Counted from the first letter of the stretch, positions 20,056-30,760 are shown. The stretch: DNA of 64,000 nucleotides from an uncultured Clostridia bacterium (GCA_945946765.1 CAMEWS010000002.1:1-64000), one strand, 5' to 3'. The notes: generated from the sequence alone by a model not told the origin. Made by a program: numbers and translations.

Positions 20056-23000
20056 TTACTCATCCAATGATTTTACGGAAATGTCAACTTTGCCCGCAAA
20101 ATTATTGTTAACAGCATGGATAAGTTCGTTATCTGCATTCACCCAAAAATGTGAATCTGATAGGATTCGGGTAATTTTTCCGTCAGGCTCTTTTAGTTGA
20201 ATAACCAGCGGGTCACTGCCTTTAAAATGCGCAAGCATATCTTTTAAGCCGACAAGTTCTTCAAAACGCATTTCTTCTTTTAATTCAAGTGTGACAATAT
20301 TGCTGTTGTCTACGGGTTTTACGCTGTCTACAATAATATTGTATTGGTCTTCGTCACGGCGTTGAATTTTTCCCGAAAGGATTACTTTCTTTTCTGTTTC
20401 AATAAATGAATTATAGTTTATAAGCGTTTTGTGAAAAGCAACAAATTCAACATTCCCTGTTAAATCCTCAATTATCCCTGATTTTAAGAATTTTGTCGGG
20501 TCTTTTTTTGTGGGAATTTGACGTACTTGCGATAAAAGTCCGCAAATTGTTACAGGTTTGTCGTTTGGAATATCTTTAAGTTCGGCAATGCTGTGAGTGG
20601 TCAAAAACGGAAGTTTGTCTTCAATGCTTGACAGAGGGTGGCTTGTAACGTAAAAGCCAAGATATTCTTTTTCAAATGCTTGGATTTGTCTGTCGTCAAA
20701 TTCTTCGTCACTACCCGTAAGAGTGTATGTATCAAGGTCAACACCCGTACTTGTTGTCATGCCTGCAAACAGACTGCCTTGACCGAGCATTTTGGCTTCG
20801 TTTTGTCTTTTTGCCGAAGACATTAAAGACTCAAGGTTTTCAATTAACTGTTTGCGGCTTTTTTCAATGTTGGTAAATGCACCTGATTTAATCAAACTTT
20901 CCATTGTCCTTGTGTTAAGGGCTTTTGAGTCAATACGAGTGCAAAAATCGTATAATGATTTAAATTCACCGTCTTCGGTTTCACGTTCTTTTTCGATAAG
21001 TTCAATAACGCCTTCACCAACGTTTTTGATAGAGGCAAGTCCAAAACGGATGTTGTCACCGTCAGGGGTAAATTTTGCGTTAGATTTATTGATATCGGGC
21101 GCAAGAACTTTTATTCCCATTTTTTGACATTCCGCAATATAAAGCTGAGTTTTGTCCTGATCACTTGATACGCTGGACAACAGAGCTGACATGTATTCTA
21201 CGGGGTAGTGTGCTTTTAGGTATGCGGTTTGATAAGATACAAAGGCATAAGCTGCAGAGTGGCTTCGGTTAAAGCAGTAAGACGCAAACTTTTCTATTTG
21301 CTCAAATAACTCTGTTGCGCCTTTTTCCGTCATACCATGCTTTGCGGAGCGTTCTATAAACACACCTTTTTGTTGAGCCATTTTTTCAAGCTGTTTTTTA
21401 CCCATCATACGGCGTACATTATCCGCTTCACCCAACGAGTAATCCGCCAATGTTTGGAACACCTGCATAATTTGTTCCTGATAAACAATTGTGCCGTAGG
21501 TGTCTTTTAAAATAGGCTCTAAAAGCGGGTGAGCGTATTCAATCTTTTGTCTGCCGTGCTTACGGTCTACAAAGTCTTGCACCATACCTGAACCAAGAGG
21601 CCCCGGACGGAACAGTGCCACTAATGCGCCTAAATCTTCAAAAACGGAAGGTTTTAGGTCTTTTACAAGTTTTTTCATACCCGAAGATTCCAACTGGAAT
21701 ACACCGTCAGTTTCTCCTCGAATAAGCAGTTCAAAAGTTTTTTCGTCATCCAACGGAATGTTGTTGATGTCAACGTGTTCGCCAGTTCTTTTTTCGATCA
21801 TTTTAAGAGCATTGTGGATGATAGTTAAGTTCCTAAGCCCCAAAAAGTCCATTTTTAACAAGCCGATGTGCTCGTCTTCAATCATTGTATATTCCGTTAC
21901 AATGTTCCCTTCTTTTGAAGGTTCAACGGGTACAACATCCGACAACGGCAATTTGGAAATGATTACACCCGCAGCGTGCATACCTGTATTGTTTTTCAAA
22001 CCTTCTATGGATTTTGCCATGTCCACAAGTTTTTTAACAGTCGGGTCTGTGTCATAAAGCTTTTTAAGCTCCATGCCTTCTTGCAAAGCATCATCAATTT
22101 TAACTTTAGGTTCTCCTGGGATAAGCTGTGCCCACTGGTTGCTTTGCGCATAAGGAATATCATAAACTCTTGCAACGGATTTCATAGCGTTACGTGCGGC
22201 AAGTGTACCAAACGTAACGATTTGACAAACTTTATCCGCACCGTATTTTTTTGTTACGTAATCAATTACTTCGCCACGGCGTTCCACACAAAAATCCACG
22301 TCCACATCAGGCATGCTTACACGTTCGGGGTTTAAGAATCTTTCAAACAACAGATTGTGCTTGATAGGGTCAAGGTCTGTAATTTCAAGTACGTAAGAAA
22401 CCAAACTTCCCGCTGCCGAACCACGACCGGGCCCTACGGGTATGTCGTTGCGTTTTGCATATTGGATAAAATCGGATACGATTAAAAAGTATTCGGCAAA
22501 CCCCATTTTGTTGATAACGCCAAGCTCGTACTCCAAGCGTTCTTTCAGTTCCGGAGTCAATTCGCCGTACCTTTTTTTAATACCTTTCATGCACATATAG
22601 TCAAGAAAAGTTTCTGATGTATGACCTTCAGGAATTTCAAAATAAGGAATGTGGTATTTGCCCATTTCGATTATCAAATGGCACTTTTCTGCAATTTCCA
22701 CAGTGTTTTTAATACATTCCTCAAACATGTCCGCTTCCATCCATTTAAAGGAATCTCGCAGTTGCTCGGGAGTTTTTACGTAAAACTCGTTGTTGGGGAA
22801 TCTGAAACGGTCATTGCTTTCTTTAAGCGAGTTTGTTTGAATACAAAGCAAGGTGTCATGCCAGTCGGCATCTTCTTTTTTTAAGTAGTGGCTGTCATTT
22901 GTGATAACCATTTTTATGCCAAGTTCTTTAGCCAGTTCAATCAATCCGGGGTTGGCTATCTTTTGTTTTTCCAAGCCATGGTCTTGCAGCTCTATATAGT

Positions 23001-23502
23001 AGTCATCTCCAAACAACCCTTTATAAAACTTTGCGGCTTCGTAAGATGCTTCTTTGTCTCCACGAATAAAGCCCTGTGCGACTTCGCCTTGAACGCAAGC
23101 CGAAAGACAGATTAAACCTTCGTGGTGTTTTTCAATATAGTCGTGGTTTATTCTGGGTTTGTAATACATACCTTCGCATTTTGCGATAGATACAAGTTTT
23201 ACCAGATTTTTATAGCCTGTTTGGTCTTTTGCTATCAATACAAGGTGATAGGGGTGAGTTTTTGCAGGATTTTTTTCCGTAATGTCACCGTCATATACAT
23301 AAAATTCACAGCCAATAAGCGGTTTTATTCCCATTTCTTTGGCTGTTTCGTACATTTGAATTGCACCGTACATGTTGCCGTGGTCTGTTAATGCAACTGC
23401 AGGCATGTCGTTTTCTTTTGCAAATTTGCAAAGCTCTTTTATGCGGATAGCACCGTCAAGTAAGCTGTTTTCCGTATGTAAATGTAACGGTACGTATTGC
23501 AT
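20056..23502 (-). CDS. dnaE: DNA polymerase III alpha subunit
   Basis: PHP domain (PLHLHTENSLLDGAI), PDVDVDFC catalytic motif, full length 1148 aa. Confidence 0.98.
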   Translation of the reverse strand: MQYVPLHLHTENSLLDGAIRIKELCKFAKENDMPAVALTDHGNMYGAIQMYETAKEMGIKPLIGCEFYVYDGDITEKNPAKTHPYHLVLIAKDQTGYKNLVKLVSIAKCEGMYYKPRINHDYIEKHHEGLICLSACVQGEVAQGFIRGDKEASYEAAKFYKGLFGDDYYIELQDHGLEKQKIANPGLIELAKELGIKMVITNDSHYLKKEDADWHDTLLCIQTNSLKESNDRFRFPNNEFYVKTPEQLRDSFKWMEADMFEECIKNTVEIAEKCHLIIEMGKYHIPYFEIPEGHTSETFLDYMCMKGIKKRYGELTPELKERLEYELGVINKMGFAEYFLIVSDFIQYAKRNDIPVGPGRGSAAGSLVSYVLEITDLDPIKHNLLFERFLNPERVSMPDVDVDFCVERRGEVIDYVTKKYGADKVCQIVTFGTLAARNAMKSVARVYDIPYAQSNQWAQLIPGEPKVKIDDALQEGMELKKLYDTDPTVKKLVDMAKSIEGLKNNTGMHAAGVIISKLPLSDVVPVEPSKEGNIVTEYTMIEDEHIGLLKMDFLGLRNLTIIHNALKMIEKRTGEHVDINNIPLDDEKTFELLIRGETDGVFQLESSGMKKLVKDLKPSVFEDLGALVALFRPGPLGSGMVQDFVDRKHGRQKIEYAHPLLEPILKDTYGTIVYQEQIMQVFQTLADYSLGEADNVRRMMGKKQLEKMAQQKGVFIERSAKHGMTEKGATELFEQIEKFASYCFNRSHSAAYAFVSYQTAYLKAHYPVEYMSALLSSVSSDQDKTQLYIAECQKMGIKVLAPDINKSNAKFTPDGDNIRFGLASIKNVGEGVIELIEKERETEDGEFKSLYDFCTRIDSKALNTRTMESLIKSGAFTNIEKSRKQLIENLESLMSSAKRQNEAKMLGQGSLFAGMTTSTGVDLDTYTLTGSDEEFDDRQIQAFEKEYLGFYVTSHPLSSIEDKLPFLTTHSIAELKDIPNDKPVTICGLLSQVRQIPTKKDPTKFLKSGIIEDLTGNVEFVAFHKTLINYNSFIETEKKVILSGKIQRRDEDQYNIIVDSVKPVDNSNIVTLELKEEMRFEELVGLKDMLAHFKGSDPLVIQLKEPDGKITRILSDSHFWVNADNELIHAVNNNFAGKVDISVKSLDE

Positions 23503-23691
23503 AATTCTTCCATTCCCCTTTTCTTATAAATATTAAACCATAGGCGAAGAACTTTTTCAGTAACAAAATAAGTTACGTTTTGTAAAGAATAATTATATTT
23601 GTATAAAGTTTTTGCTTAAAACTGTCGAAATAACTAAGTGTGAAGTTTAAACATTTTGCGGAATGGAAAAGGAATAAAAATGGACAACAAT

Positions 23692-26600
23692 ATTAACGGT
23701 GATTATGCACATTTAAGGGTTCAACAGGCTCAAGTGCAAACCTCTCAAGAGTCATCAAAATCCGATGTACAGCCAAGAGAACATTCCGCTCAAATGCATG
23801 ATGACGCTGCTGCCGAACAATTGGGCAGAAGCCAGCTTTTGCATATAAACTTACCTGCTGCTCAAGAGCCTGTAAAGCTTTTGGGAATAAAGGATATTTT
23901 GAGTAATGAACATATTAATGACGAAACCGCAGACAAAATACTGTTAGAATTTGGTTTTTCGCCGGAAGAATGTACCGAATTAAGAAAAAAATATCCGTTT
24001 ATAAATATTGTTGCGGAATCTTTTGATGTTGTTAAAAATAATGCAACTACATCTTATGGGTTAGAAATGTCTAAAGAAGGCATTTTAAAGGCTTTGGAAT
24101 ATTCTCTAAAAAATCCTAAAGAATTGGAGGCGGTTGATTATATCACTCAAAAAAATATTGATTTATTATTTGAACAATATGGTTTAAAAAAAGAGGATGC
24201 TTTGGATGTTTTAAATAGTTTTTCAGAAGATGTTAGTTTGGCTGATACAGCGTTAAAAATTACACAATTAACAGACGATTCGCTTGAAACTGTCTATCGC
24301 ACTATTTCGTATAATAATGAAAATTCCTGCTATCCTAATGACAAGCAATTGCTTGCGATGAAAAAACTTAATGATGAATTGGGTGATGAGTTTAGTGTTT
24401 ATTCGGCTGACTTGTTGGAACATCCCGAACAGGTTACACCTCAATTTATTGAAAAATTAAAAAAAGAAATAAAATTAATTCATGATAATAATATTAAATT
24501 TGTTACGGTTAAACAAGACCCTGTTGTTTTGTTGGATGAGTTAAAAAAGATTAATGCCGATATAAAAAAATACGGTTTTGATTTTTCTAATATAACACCA
24601 ATGAATATGGAACGTTATATTGATGTTATTAACCTGCCTTTTGCTCAAGCATCGTCAGATTTTATTCGTCAGTGTGCCGACAAAGTAAAAATTAGTCATT
24701 CAGATGTAATAATGAAAATGGCAAAAGATAAAGATTTTATGGAAAATCCGAAAGCTATGGCAAATTTGCTCAACACAATTGCCAAAATTCCTAAAAATCA
24801 AAGTATATATAGTGATTTATCTAAATGGTTAAAACAAGATAAAAACGTTGATTTAGAAGGCATAACAAAAGTTGCACAGGCATTTGCAGAGGTTGGAGGT
24901 TGTCCAAAAGATACCGGCGCTTATGCTTTGCTTGCTCACGATTTTACAACAAATGAGCCAAAATATGATGATTGTGTAAACTTTATACACAAGCTTCAAG
25001 AATTTTACGGCGGAAAAGATTCAAAATATTCAGTGGATGATTATATGTCACAAGTTTGGCGTGGAATTGATTATGCAAATTATGAAAGTTGTTTTGACAA
25101 ATTAAAAGAAAAAGGTTTGTACGGGCAAATTCATCCGCAAGATTTAAGACGTAGTCTTGAATATTCTCAAAACCCCGATATTTTGGATGCAGCAATAAAA
25201 CAAAAAAATAATCCTATTGTTTCAGGTGCATTATATCTTTTTGACGAATTTAGTGATGAAGCAATTAACAATGAGTATAAATCAGTTTGTGAATCCGTAA
25301 AAAATTTGAACCCCGAATACAGTGATTTAGATATTAATGATTGTGTAGCAATATTGGATTGTTACACAAATCTTAAACCCAATTTTTATAATAAATTGCA
25401 GTTTGGATACAATATTGACGATAAAATATTAAATATTAACGAAACATTACAAAAAAATAAACTTTTTGATTGTAAAGAATATGCACACAAATTTTTTACA
25501 ACCGATTTCCCTAATATAGATATAAAAGATAAAGTAAGACTTTTTCAAGGTATAACAGAAATCAACAAAGATGCGGTTTTTGACATACTTTTAAAAGGTA
25601 ATATACCCCCTCAAAATCTTATAGAGATGATGAAACAAGAAAGCACATTGTGGCTTGCTTTAAGAGATTACAAGCCGGCTGAAAATATTGTTGAAAATCA
25701 GAAAAATATTGTACTTGAACATCCTGACAGATATGTTAACGGCGAAAATTTGACAGAAGAAGAAATGAAAATTACCGTTAATAACTTTTTTCACAAGAAC
25801 AAAAACAATTTAATGGTGCTTTCCTCAGCAACTGACAAAGAAGCCGTAAATCATCTTTTAAGAATGCGTTTTGATGATGCAAGAGAATATCTTGGTATAA
25901 TTCAAGAATTTGGTTGTGCGGATTTGGATTTGTTGTCAGGTTTAAATAATTCCGTAAATATTGACGGAAAGCCGTTTTTGCCTGCTCAAAAAATCGGGTT
26001 TATTGATTTATTGCAAGCATACAAAGACAATAATCTTTCTACCGATAAAATAAAAGCTATGGTTGATTCCGGCAAGGTTGATTTTGCCCGATTAAATATT
26101 GATTTGTTCAATCAAATAATGAAAAATGCAGGTTTAACGGAAGAAGAAATTGTGTCTATTCCCAAAGAAAAGCTAACGGGTTGGGATACAAGGTATATTC
26201 ACCTTCTTTCAAAAGAAATTCAAGAAGAAAAAGACGAAGCATTTTCGGATATTTTACGAGTCGGGAATTTATCCGATTTTAGACAATATATTCAAGATAC
26301 AAGTAATGTTTACGGTCAAGCAAACGCTGTTACCCGCAAAAAATTTGCGGATTTGGGCATGAATTATGACAAATGGTTAAAGCCTTCTCAAGAAAATGAA
26401 GTTGTTTTTAAAGCAAAAGATGATAACAAAGAGCAGCTTTCGCAAATACAAAAACAATTCTTGGAAGACATAGAAACCTTGCGTCAAGGTCCTGTCAAAG
26501 GCTTTATTGACAAACAATATGCCAAGTATATTAAAGACAACAAATTCTTTATTCCACAAGACTGTGTTTCAAGCAAAGCAAAAACAAAAGAATTTATTTC

Positions 26601-27306
26601 AGGTGTGATAAAAGCGCTTGACCCTGTATGGAAAAGAGCACAGGGCAATGCGCAAAACCCTGACCCCAAACGTGCTGCTGCAGCAGGGAATACTTTAACA
26701 ATTTTAGACCACTTTAACCAAAGAGTAAAAGATATAGAAAATGTATCCGATACAGGCGGAGCTAAAAACATAGATGTAAAAATAAAAATGTGGGACAGAG
26801 TACCTCAAAAAGATATTTTTCAAGGTAATTATTCTACCTGTTGTATTGGTATGGGTGGCGGAAACGGAACCGCAATGCCTTATTATCTTATGAATACAGC
26901 CTTTAATATGATTGAGCTGGTTGACAATGAGTCAGGTAAAACAATCGGTAATGCTCTTTGCTTTTTTGAAAAAGATGAAAACGGAAAACCAATATTTGTT
27001 ATAGATAATATTGAAATTAATAATGCCCAAAAACCTTCTGATAAAGTAGGTTTGCAACTTAGGGATGCAATAACTCAATATGCGGCTAATGTTGCAAAAG
27101 AAGTAACGGGTCGTGATAATATTCGAATTGTTATGGGCGGACAATACAATGACGTCCCTTGTGAAGACTTGCCAAAACGTACACAAAAGATAGAGTTTGT
27201 CGGAGATATCTCAAGAGAAGATATTTATTCTGATTTGTACACAGATTGGCCTGATAAAGAAGACCTCTTAAAACCAACAAAACTACAAACTTGGATTTTA
27301 AAATAA
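23692..27306 (+). CDS. orphan giant protein (~1200 aa), helical, C-terminal GNYSTCC domain of unknown function
   Basis: Long uninterrupted ORF (listed from 23656); most likely ATG at 23680 or 23692 given the upstream GGAAAAGGA; no recognised family over most of its length. Confidence 0.75.
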   Translation: MNGDYAHLRVQQAQVQTSQESSKSDVQPREHSAQMHDDAAAEQLGRSQLLHINLPAAQEPVKLLGIKDILSNEHINDETADKILLEFGFSPEECTELRKKYPFINIVAESFDVVKNNATTSYGLEMSKEGILKALEYSLKNPKELEAVDYITQKNIDLLFEQYGLKKEDALDVLNSFSEDVSLADTALKITQLTDDSLETVYRTISYNNENSCYPNDKQLLAMKKLNDELGDEFSVYSADLLEHPEQVTPQFIEKLKKEIKLIHDNNIKFVTVKQDPVVLLDELKKINADIKKYGFDFSNITPMNMERYIDVINLPFAQASSDFIRQCADKVKISHSDVIMKMAKDKDFMENPKAMANLLNTIAKIPKNQSIYSDLSKWLKQDKNVDLEGITKVAQAFAEVGGCPKDTGAYALLAHDFTTNEPKYDDCVNFIHKLQEFYGGKDSKYSVDDYMSQVWRGIDYANYESCFDKLKEKGLYGQIHPQDLRRSLEYSQNPDILDAAIKQKNNPIVSGALYLFDEFSDEAINNEYKSVCESVKNLNPEYSDLDINDCVAILDCYTNLKPNFYNKLQFGYNIDDKILNINETLQKNKLFDCKEYAHKFFTTDFPNIDIKDKVRLFQGITEINKDAVFDILLKGNIPPQNLIEMMKQESTLWLALRDYKPAENIVENQKNIVLEHPDRYVNGENLTEEEMKITVNNFFHKNKNNLMVLSSATDKEAVNHLLRMRFDDAREYLGIIQEFGCADLDLLSGLNNSVNIDGKPFLPAQKIGFIDLLQAYKDNNLSTDKIKAMVDSGKVDFARLNIDLFNQIMKNAGLTEEEIVSIPKEKLTGWDTRYIHLLSKEIQEEKDEAFSDILRVGNLSDFRQYIQDTSNVYGQANAVTRKKFADLGMNYDKWLKPSQENEVVFKAKDDNKEQLSQIQKQFLEDIETLRQGPVKGFIDKQYAKYIKDNKFFIPQDCVSSKAKTKEFISGVIKALDPVWKRAQGNAQNPDPKRAAAAGNTLTILDHFNQRVKDIENVSDTGGAKNIDVKIKMWDRVPQKDIFQGNYSTCCIGMGGGNGTAMPYYLMNTAFNMIELVDNESGKTIGNALCFFEKDENGKPIFVIDNIEINNAQKPSDKVGLQLRDAITQYAANVAKEVTGRDNIRIVMGGQYNDVPCEDLPKRTQKIEFVGDISREDIYSDLYTDWPDKEDLLKPTKLQTWILK

Positions 27307-27345
27307 AATTTACAAAAAAATTTGTTTGCGTTATGATGATTTTAA

Positions 27346-27482
27346 GACAATTTAATAATGCGTCCAAGAACTCTGTTTTGAGTTGACTAAATGTCAAGTC
27401 AAATAGAGGCAAGCTAAGTGAGAAACGAAGTTTCTCCGTGCTGTATAGGGATTGCTTTATATCGAAATGACAATTTAATAAT

Positions 27483-27488
<6 letters not shown>
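27346..27488. repeat. direct repeat GACAATTTAATAATGCG(T/C)CC, copies at 27346-27365 and 27469-27488
   Basis: Read directly; second copy runs into the 5' end of tRNA-Arg. Confidence 0.85.
27359..27470 (+). repeat. left arm of an imperfect inverted repeat flanking tRNA-Arg
   Basis: GCGTCCAAGAACTCTGTT...AGAGGCAAGC..GAGAAACGAAGTTTCTC...GTGCTGTATA; matches reverse complement of 27590-27700. Confidence 0.7.
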
Positions 27489-27549
<61 letters not shown>

Positions 27550-27556
<7 letters not shown>

Positions 27557-27752
27557 TTTCTTATTTTAATAATTGTTAATTTTATGCCGTAGAGATTCGA
27601 TATTAATTATTATACGGCACACAGAAACTTCGTTTCTGATTTTGCCTGCCTCCATTCAAAATGTGTCACAGACACATTTTTAACGGAGTCCTTGGGCGCG
27701 TTTCTTATTTTATTAAAAAAACATTTTCTGCCGTCGAGATTCGATATTAATT
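27550..27752. repeat. ~60-bp imperfect direct repeat with 144-bp offset (27550-27609 and 27694-27752), first copy overlapping the 3' end of tRNA-Arg
   Basis: GGGCGCGTTTCTTATTTTA...GCCGT(A/C)GAGATTCGATATTAATT in both copies with constant 144-nt offset. Confidence 0.85.
27590..27700 (-). repeat. right arm of the inverted repeat flanking tRNA-Arg
   Basis: Reverse complement CGCGCCCAAGGACTCCGTT...GGAGGCAGGCAAAATCAGAAACGAAGTTTCTGTGTGCCGTATA. Confidence 0.7.
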
Positions 27753-27757
27753 TTATA

Positions 27758-30700
27758 TTAGTCTTGATTAGTCAACCATTCATGATTATTAAAAGTATCA
27801 AATATAAACTCTTTGTCGATATCTTTTAGGCATGAATCATATAAAGAGGAATCAGCTGATGTTGAATATAGCCGCCAATCGCTAAATTCCTGACCGCCTT
27901 TGATTTTTATTTCATTAAAGACACTTTTTTTGTTTGTAATGCTTTTTATTCCGCCGGAGCCAAATTCCTGTTTTGCCCATTTAGAAGCACTTTCATAGAA
28001 TTTGTCCATAAAATCATAAAATCTTTTAAATGCATTTTGGTTATAATGTTCAACGCAATATTGCCAACATTCATATTTAGCTTTTGGAAGGATTGCGCAC
28101 TTCATCATTTTTCCGCTGCGGGGGTGATAAAATTCAATAATTGAAACATTATCAATATCACAGAATTTAATTTTTTCTTCCAATTGTTTAATTGTATTAC
28201 TAAAAGTCTTGCTGTTGTATTTATTGTGTTGTTTTGCTTCATTTAATAATAGAGGTTTAAATGTATCAGAAATGTTGTTATAGATTTCTAATAATTCTAC
28301 AGCTTTTGGATAGTTATTGTTACCTTTATCGATTAATTTACTTTTTATAATATTTACATATTCACGATAATTTTCATCTGATTCATCATTAGTTATTTCT
28401 ATAAACCTTTGAACGCTTAATATGTATTCTCCGGCTTTTGTTTCATCAATAGAACCTTCATTTACAGAAGCAAATTTTTCAGCATATGGTAAAATTTCAT
28501 CTTGGTTGTTTTTTGCTTCCCAATAAGTTAAAATTTTTACTGCAATTTGGATATCATCATATTTGTCAATAGTGTTTAAAATATATTTTGCTTTTGATAA
28601 ACTTTCATCTTCTGTCGAATGTGGGATATATTTGTTTAAAATATTAGATAATTCTTTGTTTGATGACTGAGAAATTTCTTCTTGAATTCTTTGCTGCAAA
28701 TATTTTAAATAATCTTCCTGCTTTTGTTTTGTTTCAGCATCTTGTTGCATTAAAAGATAAAATTTATTAACTGTGTTATTGTTTAAACTATCGTTTATTG
28801 AAATAGAATTATTATTGATTTTTTCTAATAATTTAATTAAATTTACGATTAATATTTTGCTTTCATCAGTGAAATTTTGACCTAAAGCAAAATAAATAAT
28901 ATCTTCAAAAACATGTTCTTTTTCAGGGTCTAAATTTTGGGGCATTGTTTCCAGCAGTTTATTTTTTAATTCTTCTTCCGAAAAATTTTCATAATCCTTA
29001 CCTTGCGGAATTTGTGTTTGAGAAGGATGTATTTTGAATTTTAACATTATTCTGTAAACAGATGCCGTTGATATATTTAGGACTTTGCTTGCAGCATAAG
29101 GACTCATTTTATCTAATAATGCTTCAAGTTCTTTTTGCGAAATTTGTGCAATATTTTTTCTTTCTTGAATTTTACGGTTTGGAATTTTAAATTTTTTCAT
29201 TAATTTAGTGTAACTTCCGCTTGAAATATCTAACATTTCGCAAATGGTTTCTTTTTTGTAACCCTGTTCAACCAACAAACTAAGTTCTTCTTTGGTTATG
29301 GAATTAACATGTTCATTTATTGCTGTTTGAGGCGTGATAATACCGTATTTGCTTAAAAGACGTCGATACATATTTTTTGAAATATTTAGTCGCATACATA
29401 TTTCGCTGCGTGAACAATTTTTATTAATTAACTCTAAAAATTCTTCTTTTGACACATCATTAATGTCATTTTTAGAAGAATTTAAAGTTGTTGATAAATT
29501 TAGTTTATAAATCATGTTATAATAGGTATTTTCTGAAATATTAAATTCCTCTTTTATATCGGATTTAGAAAAACCTAATTTAACCATTTTAGTAAATTTT
29601 TCTTTGTCAATTGATGAGATATTAGAATGGATTTCTTTTTTCGGAGTAGTTATGGAAAATTTGTCAATAAAATTGTGTAATGATGAATAAGAAATATTCA
29701 ATTCATTTGCGATATCTTTCATTGTTTTATTTTGGGCAAGGAGCGTTTCTATTCTGCTTTTTAAAGCAAGTTCCTCTTGTGTTAATTGTTTTAGCCCCAT
29801 TTTGTACAATAAGTTTAAGTAAGTAGTTACACCAATATTTAATGCTTTGGCTTTTTCTTTTATTGTAAGGTCTGAATTTTCCAGTTCTTTTAATTGTTCG
29901 ACACTTATTTTTGCAATAATTTCTTGTTTGTTTTCTAATTCCGATTTAATTGGGAGTCCGAATTTTACAATAAGCCTGTCTATTGTTGTAACTGCTACGC
30001 CCAGTTCTTTTGCGGCAATACTTCGTGTTTTTTTTTGTTCGATTAATAAATCTTTGAGTTGTTCTTCTGTGATAGCGGCTGCACGTTCTTTTACCAGTGC
30101 AGCTTCTGTTTTAATACCATATTTATTACAAAGAGATACATATTGTTTTTCTGTAATACCAAGTTCAGCGCAAACGGCTTTGCGGCTTTTTAATCTTTCT
30201 ATTGCATCGGTTAATTGCTCTTTGGATATAGATGCTAATTTTTCTTTTGCTTCAAGGTGTTTGGTTTGAATCCCGAATTCTCTGCATTTAGCTATAAAAG
30301 TGCTGTGCGAAATACTTAAATCTTTGCAAATCTCGATAGACCCCATATTTTTATTTAGGCGGGTTGTTATATCTTCTTTTGTTATATTTCGGCATGTTTC
30401 GTTAGCGGATAATTGGGAAGTTTTTATTTCAAATTTATGCAGCAGTTTTTGATAAGTGCCGGCACTTATTTTTAAGTCTTTTTGTATTTGTGCTGCAGAC
30501 ATACCGGAATCCAATCGGGATTGTATATCTTCTTTTGTTAAAGATGCTATATATTCTTGTTTTTCTTTTTGTGACATTGTAATACTAGCAATACCAATTG
30601 ATGAAATAGCATTGCTTGCCAATTTTAACCCATTGTCATCAGTTTTTTCTGCTGTTTCTTCGGAAGGTTTAGCTTTGAAGGCGACATGATTACTGTTGGG

Positions 30701-30760
30701 AATTATATTAGGATTGTTTTTATTTAATGTATAAGGGTTAAATAAATATTTCATTAACAT
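27758..30760 (-). CDS. orphan ~1000-aa protein with about ten tandem HTH-like repeats and a unique C-terminal domain
   Basis: Repeated (I/V)(T/S)KEEL...I...LNIS..TY..L..KFGI units, ~52-aa period over residues ~73-590. Confidence 0.85.
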   Translation of the reverse strand: MLMKYLFNPYTLNKNNPNIIPNSNHVAFKAKPSEETAEKTDDNGLKLASNAISSIGIASITMSQKEKQEYIASLTKEDIQSRLDSGMSAAQIQKDLKISAGTYQKLLHKFEIKTSQLSANETCRNITKEDITTRLNKNMGSIEICKDLSISHSTFIAKCREFGIQTKHLEAKEKLASISKEQLTDAIERLKSRKAVCAELGITEKQYVSLCNKYGIKTEAALVKERAAAITEEQLKDLLIEQKKTRSIAAKELGVAVTTIDRLIVKFGLPIKSELENKQEIIAKISVEQLKELENSDLTIKEKAKALNIGVTTYLNLLYKMGLKQLTQEELALKSRIETLLAQNKTMKDIANELNISYSSLHNFIDKFSITTPKKEIHSNISSIDKEKFTKMVKLGFSKSDIKEEFNISENTYYNMIYKLNLSTTLNSSKNDINDVSKEEFLELINKNCSRSEICMRLNISKNMYRRLLSKYGIITPQTAINEHVNSITKEELSLLVEQGYKKETICEMLDISSGSYTKLMKKFKIPNRKIQERKNIAQISQKELEALLDKMSPYAASKVLNISTASVYRIMLKFKIHPSQTQIPQGKDYENFSEEELKNKLLETMPQNLDPEKEHVFEDIIYFALGQNFTDESKILIVNLIKLLEKINNNSISINDSLNNNTVNKFYLLMQQDAETKQKQEDYLKYLQQRIQEEISQSSNKELSNILNKYIPHSTEDESLSKAKYILNTIDKYDDIQIAVKILTYWEAKNNQDEILPYAEKFASVNEGSIDETKAGEYILSVQRFIEITNDESDENYREYVNIIKSKLIDKGNNNYPKAVELLEIYNNISDTFKPLLLNEAKQHNKYNSKTFSNTIKQLEEKIKFCDIDNVSIIEFYHPRSGKMMKCAILPKAKYECWQYCVEHYNQNAFKRFYDFMDKFYESASKWAKQEFGSGGIKSITNKKSVFNEIKIKGGQEFSDWRLYSTSADSSLYDSCLKDIDKEFIFDTFNNHEWLTNQD

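Noticed and set aside
22621-23391. Several plus-strand ORFs of 75-89 aa
   Set aside because: All lie antisense within dnaE, with Phe/Cys-rich shadow compositions.
29847-30269. 140-aa plus-strand ORF antisense to the HTH-repeat gene
   Set aside because: The opposite strand encodes a coherent repeat protein; this ORF is Ser/Ala-rich shadow sequence.
28985-30544. The ten-repeat protein as a tandem-duplication assembly artefact
   Set aside because: Repeat units have diverged strongly at the protein level and no long identical DNA repeats are seen, so they are ancient units.
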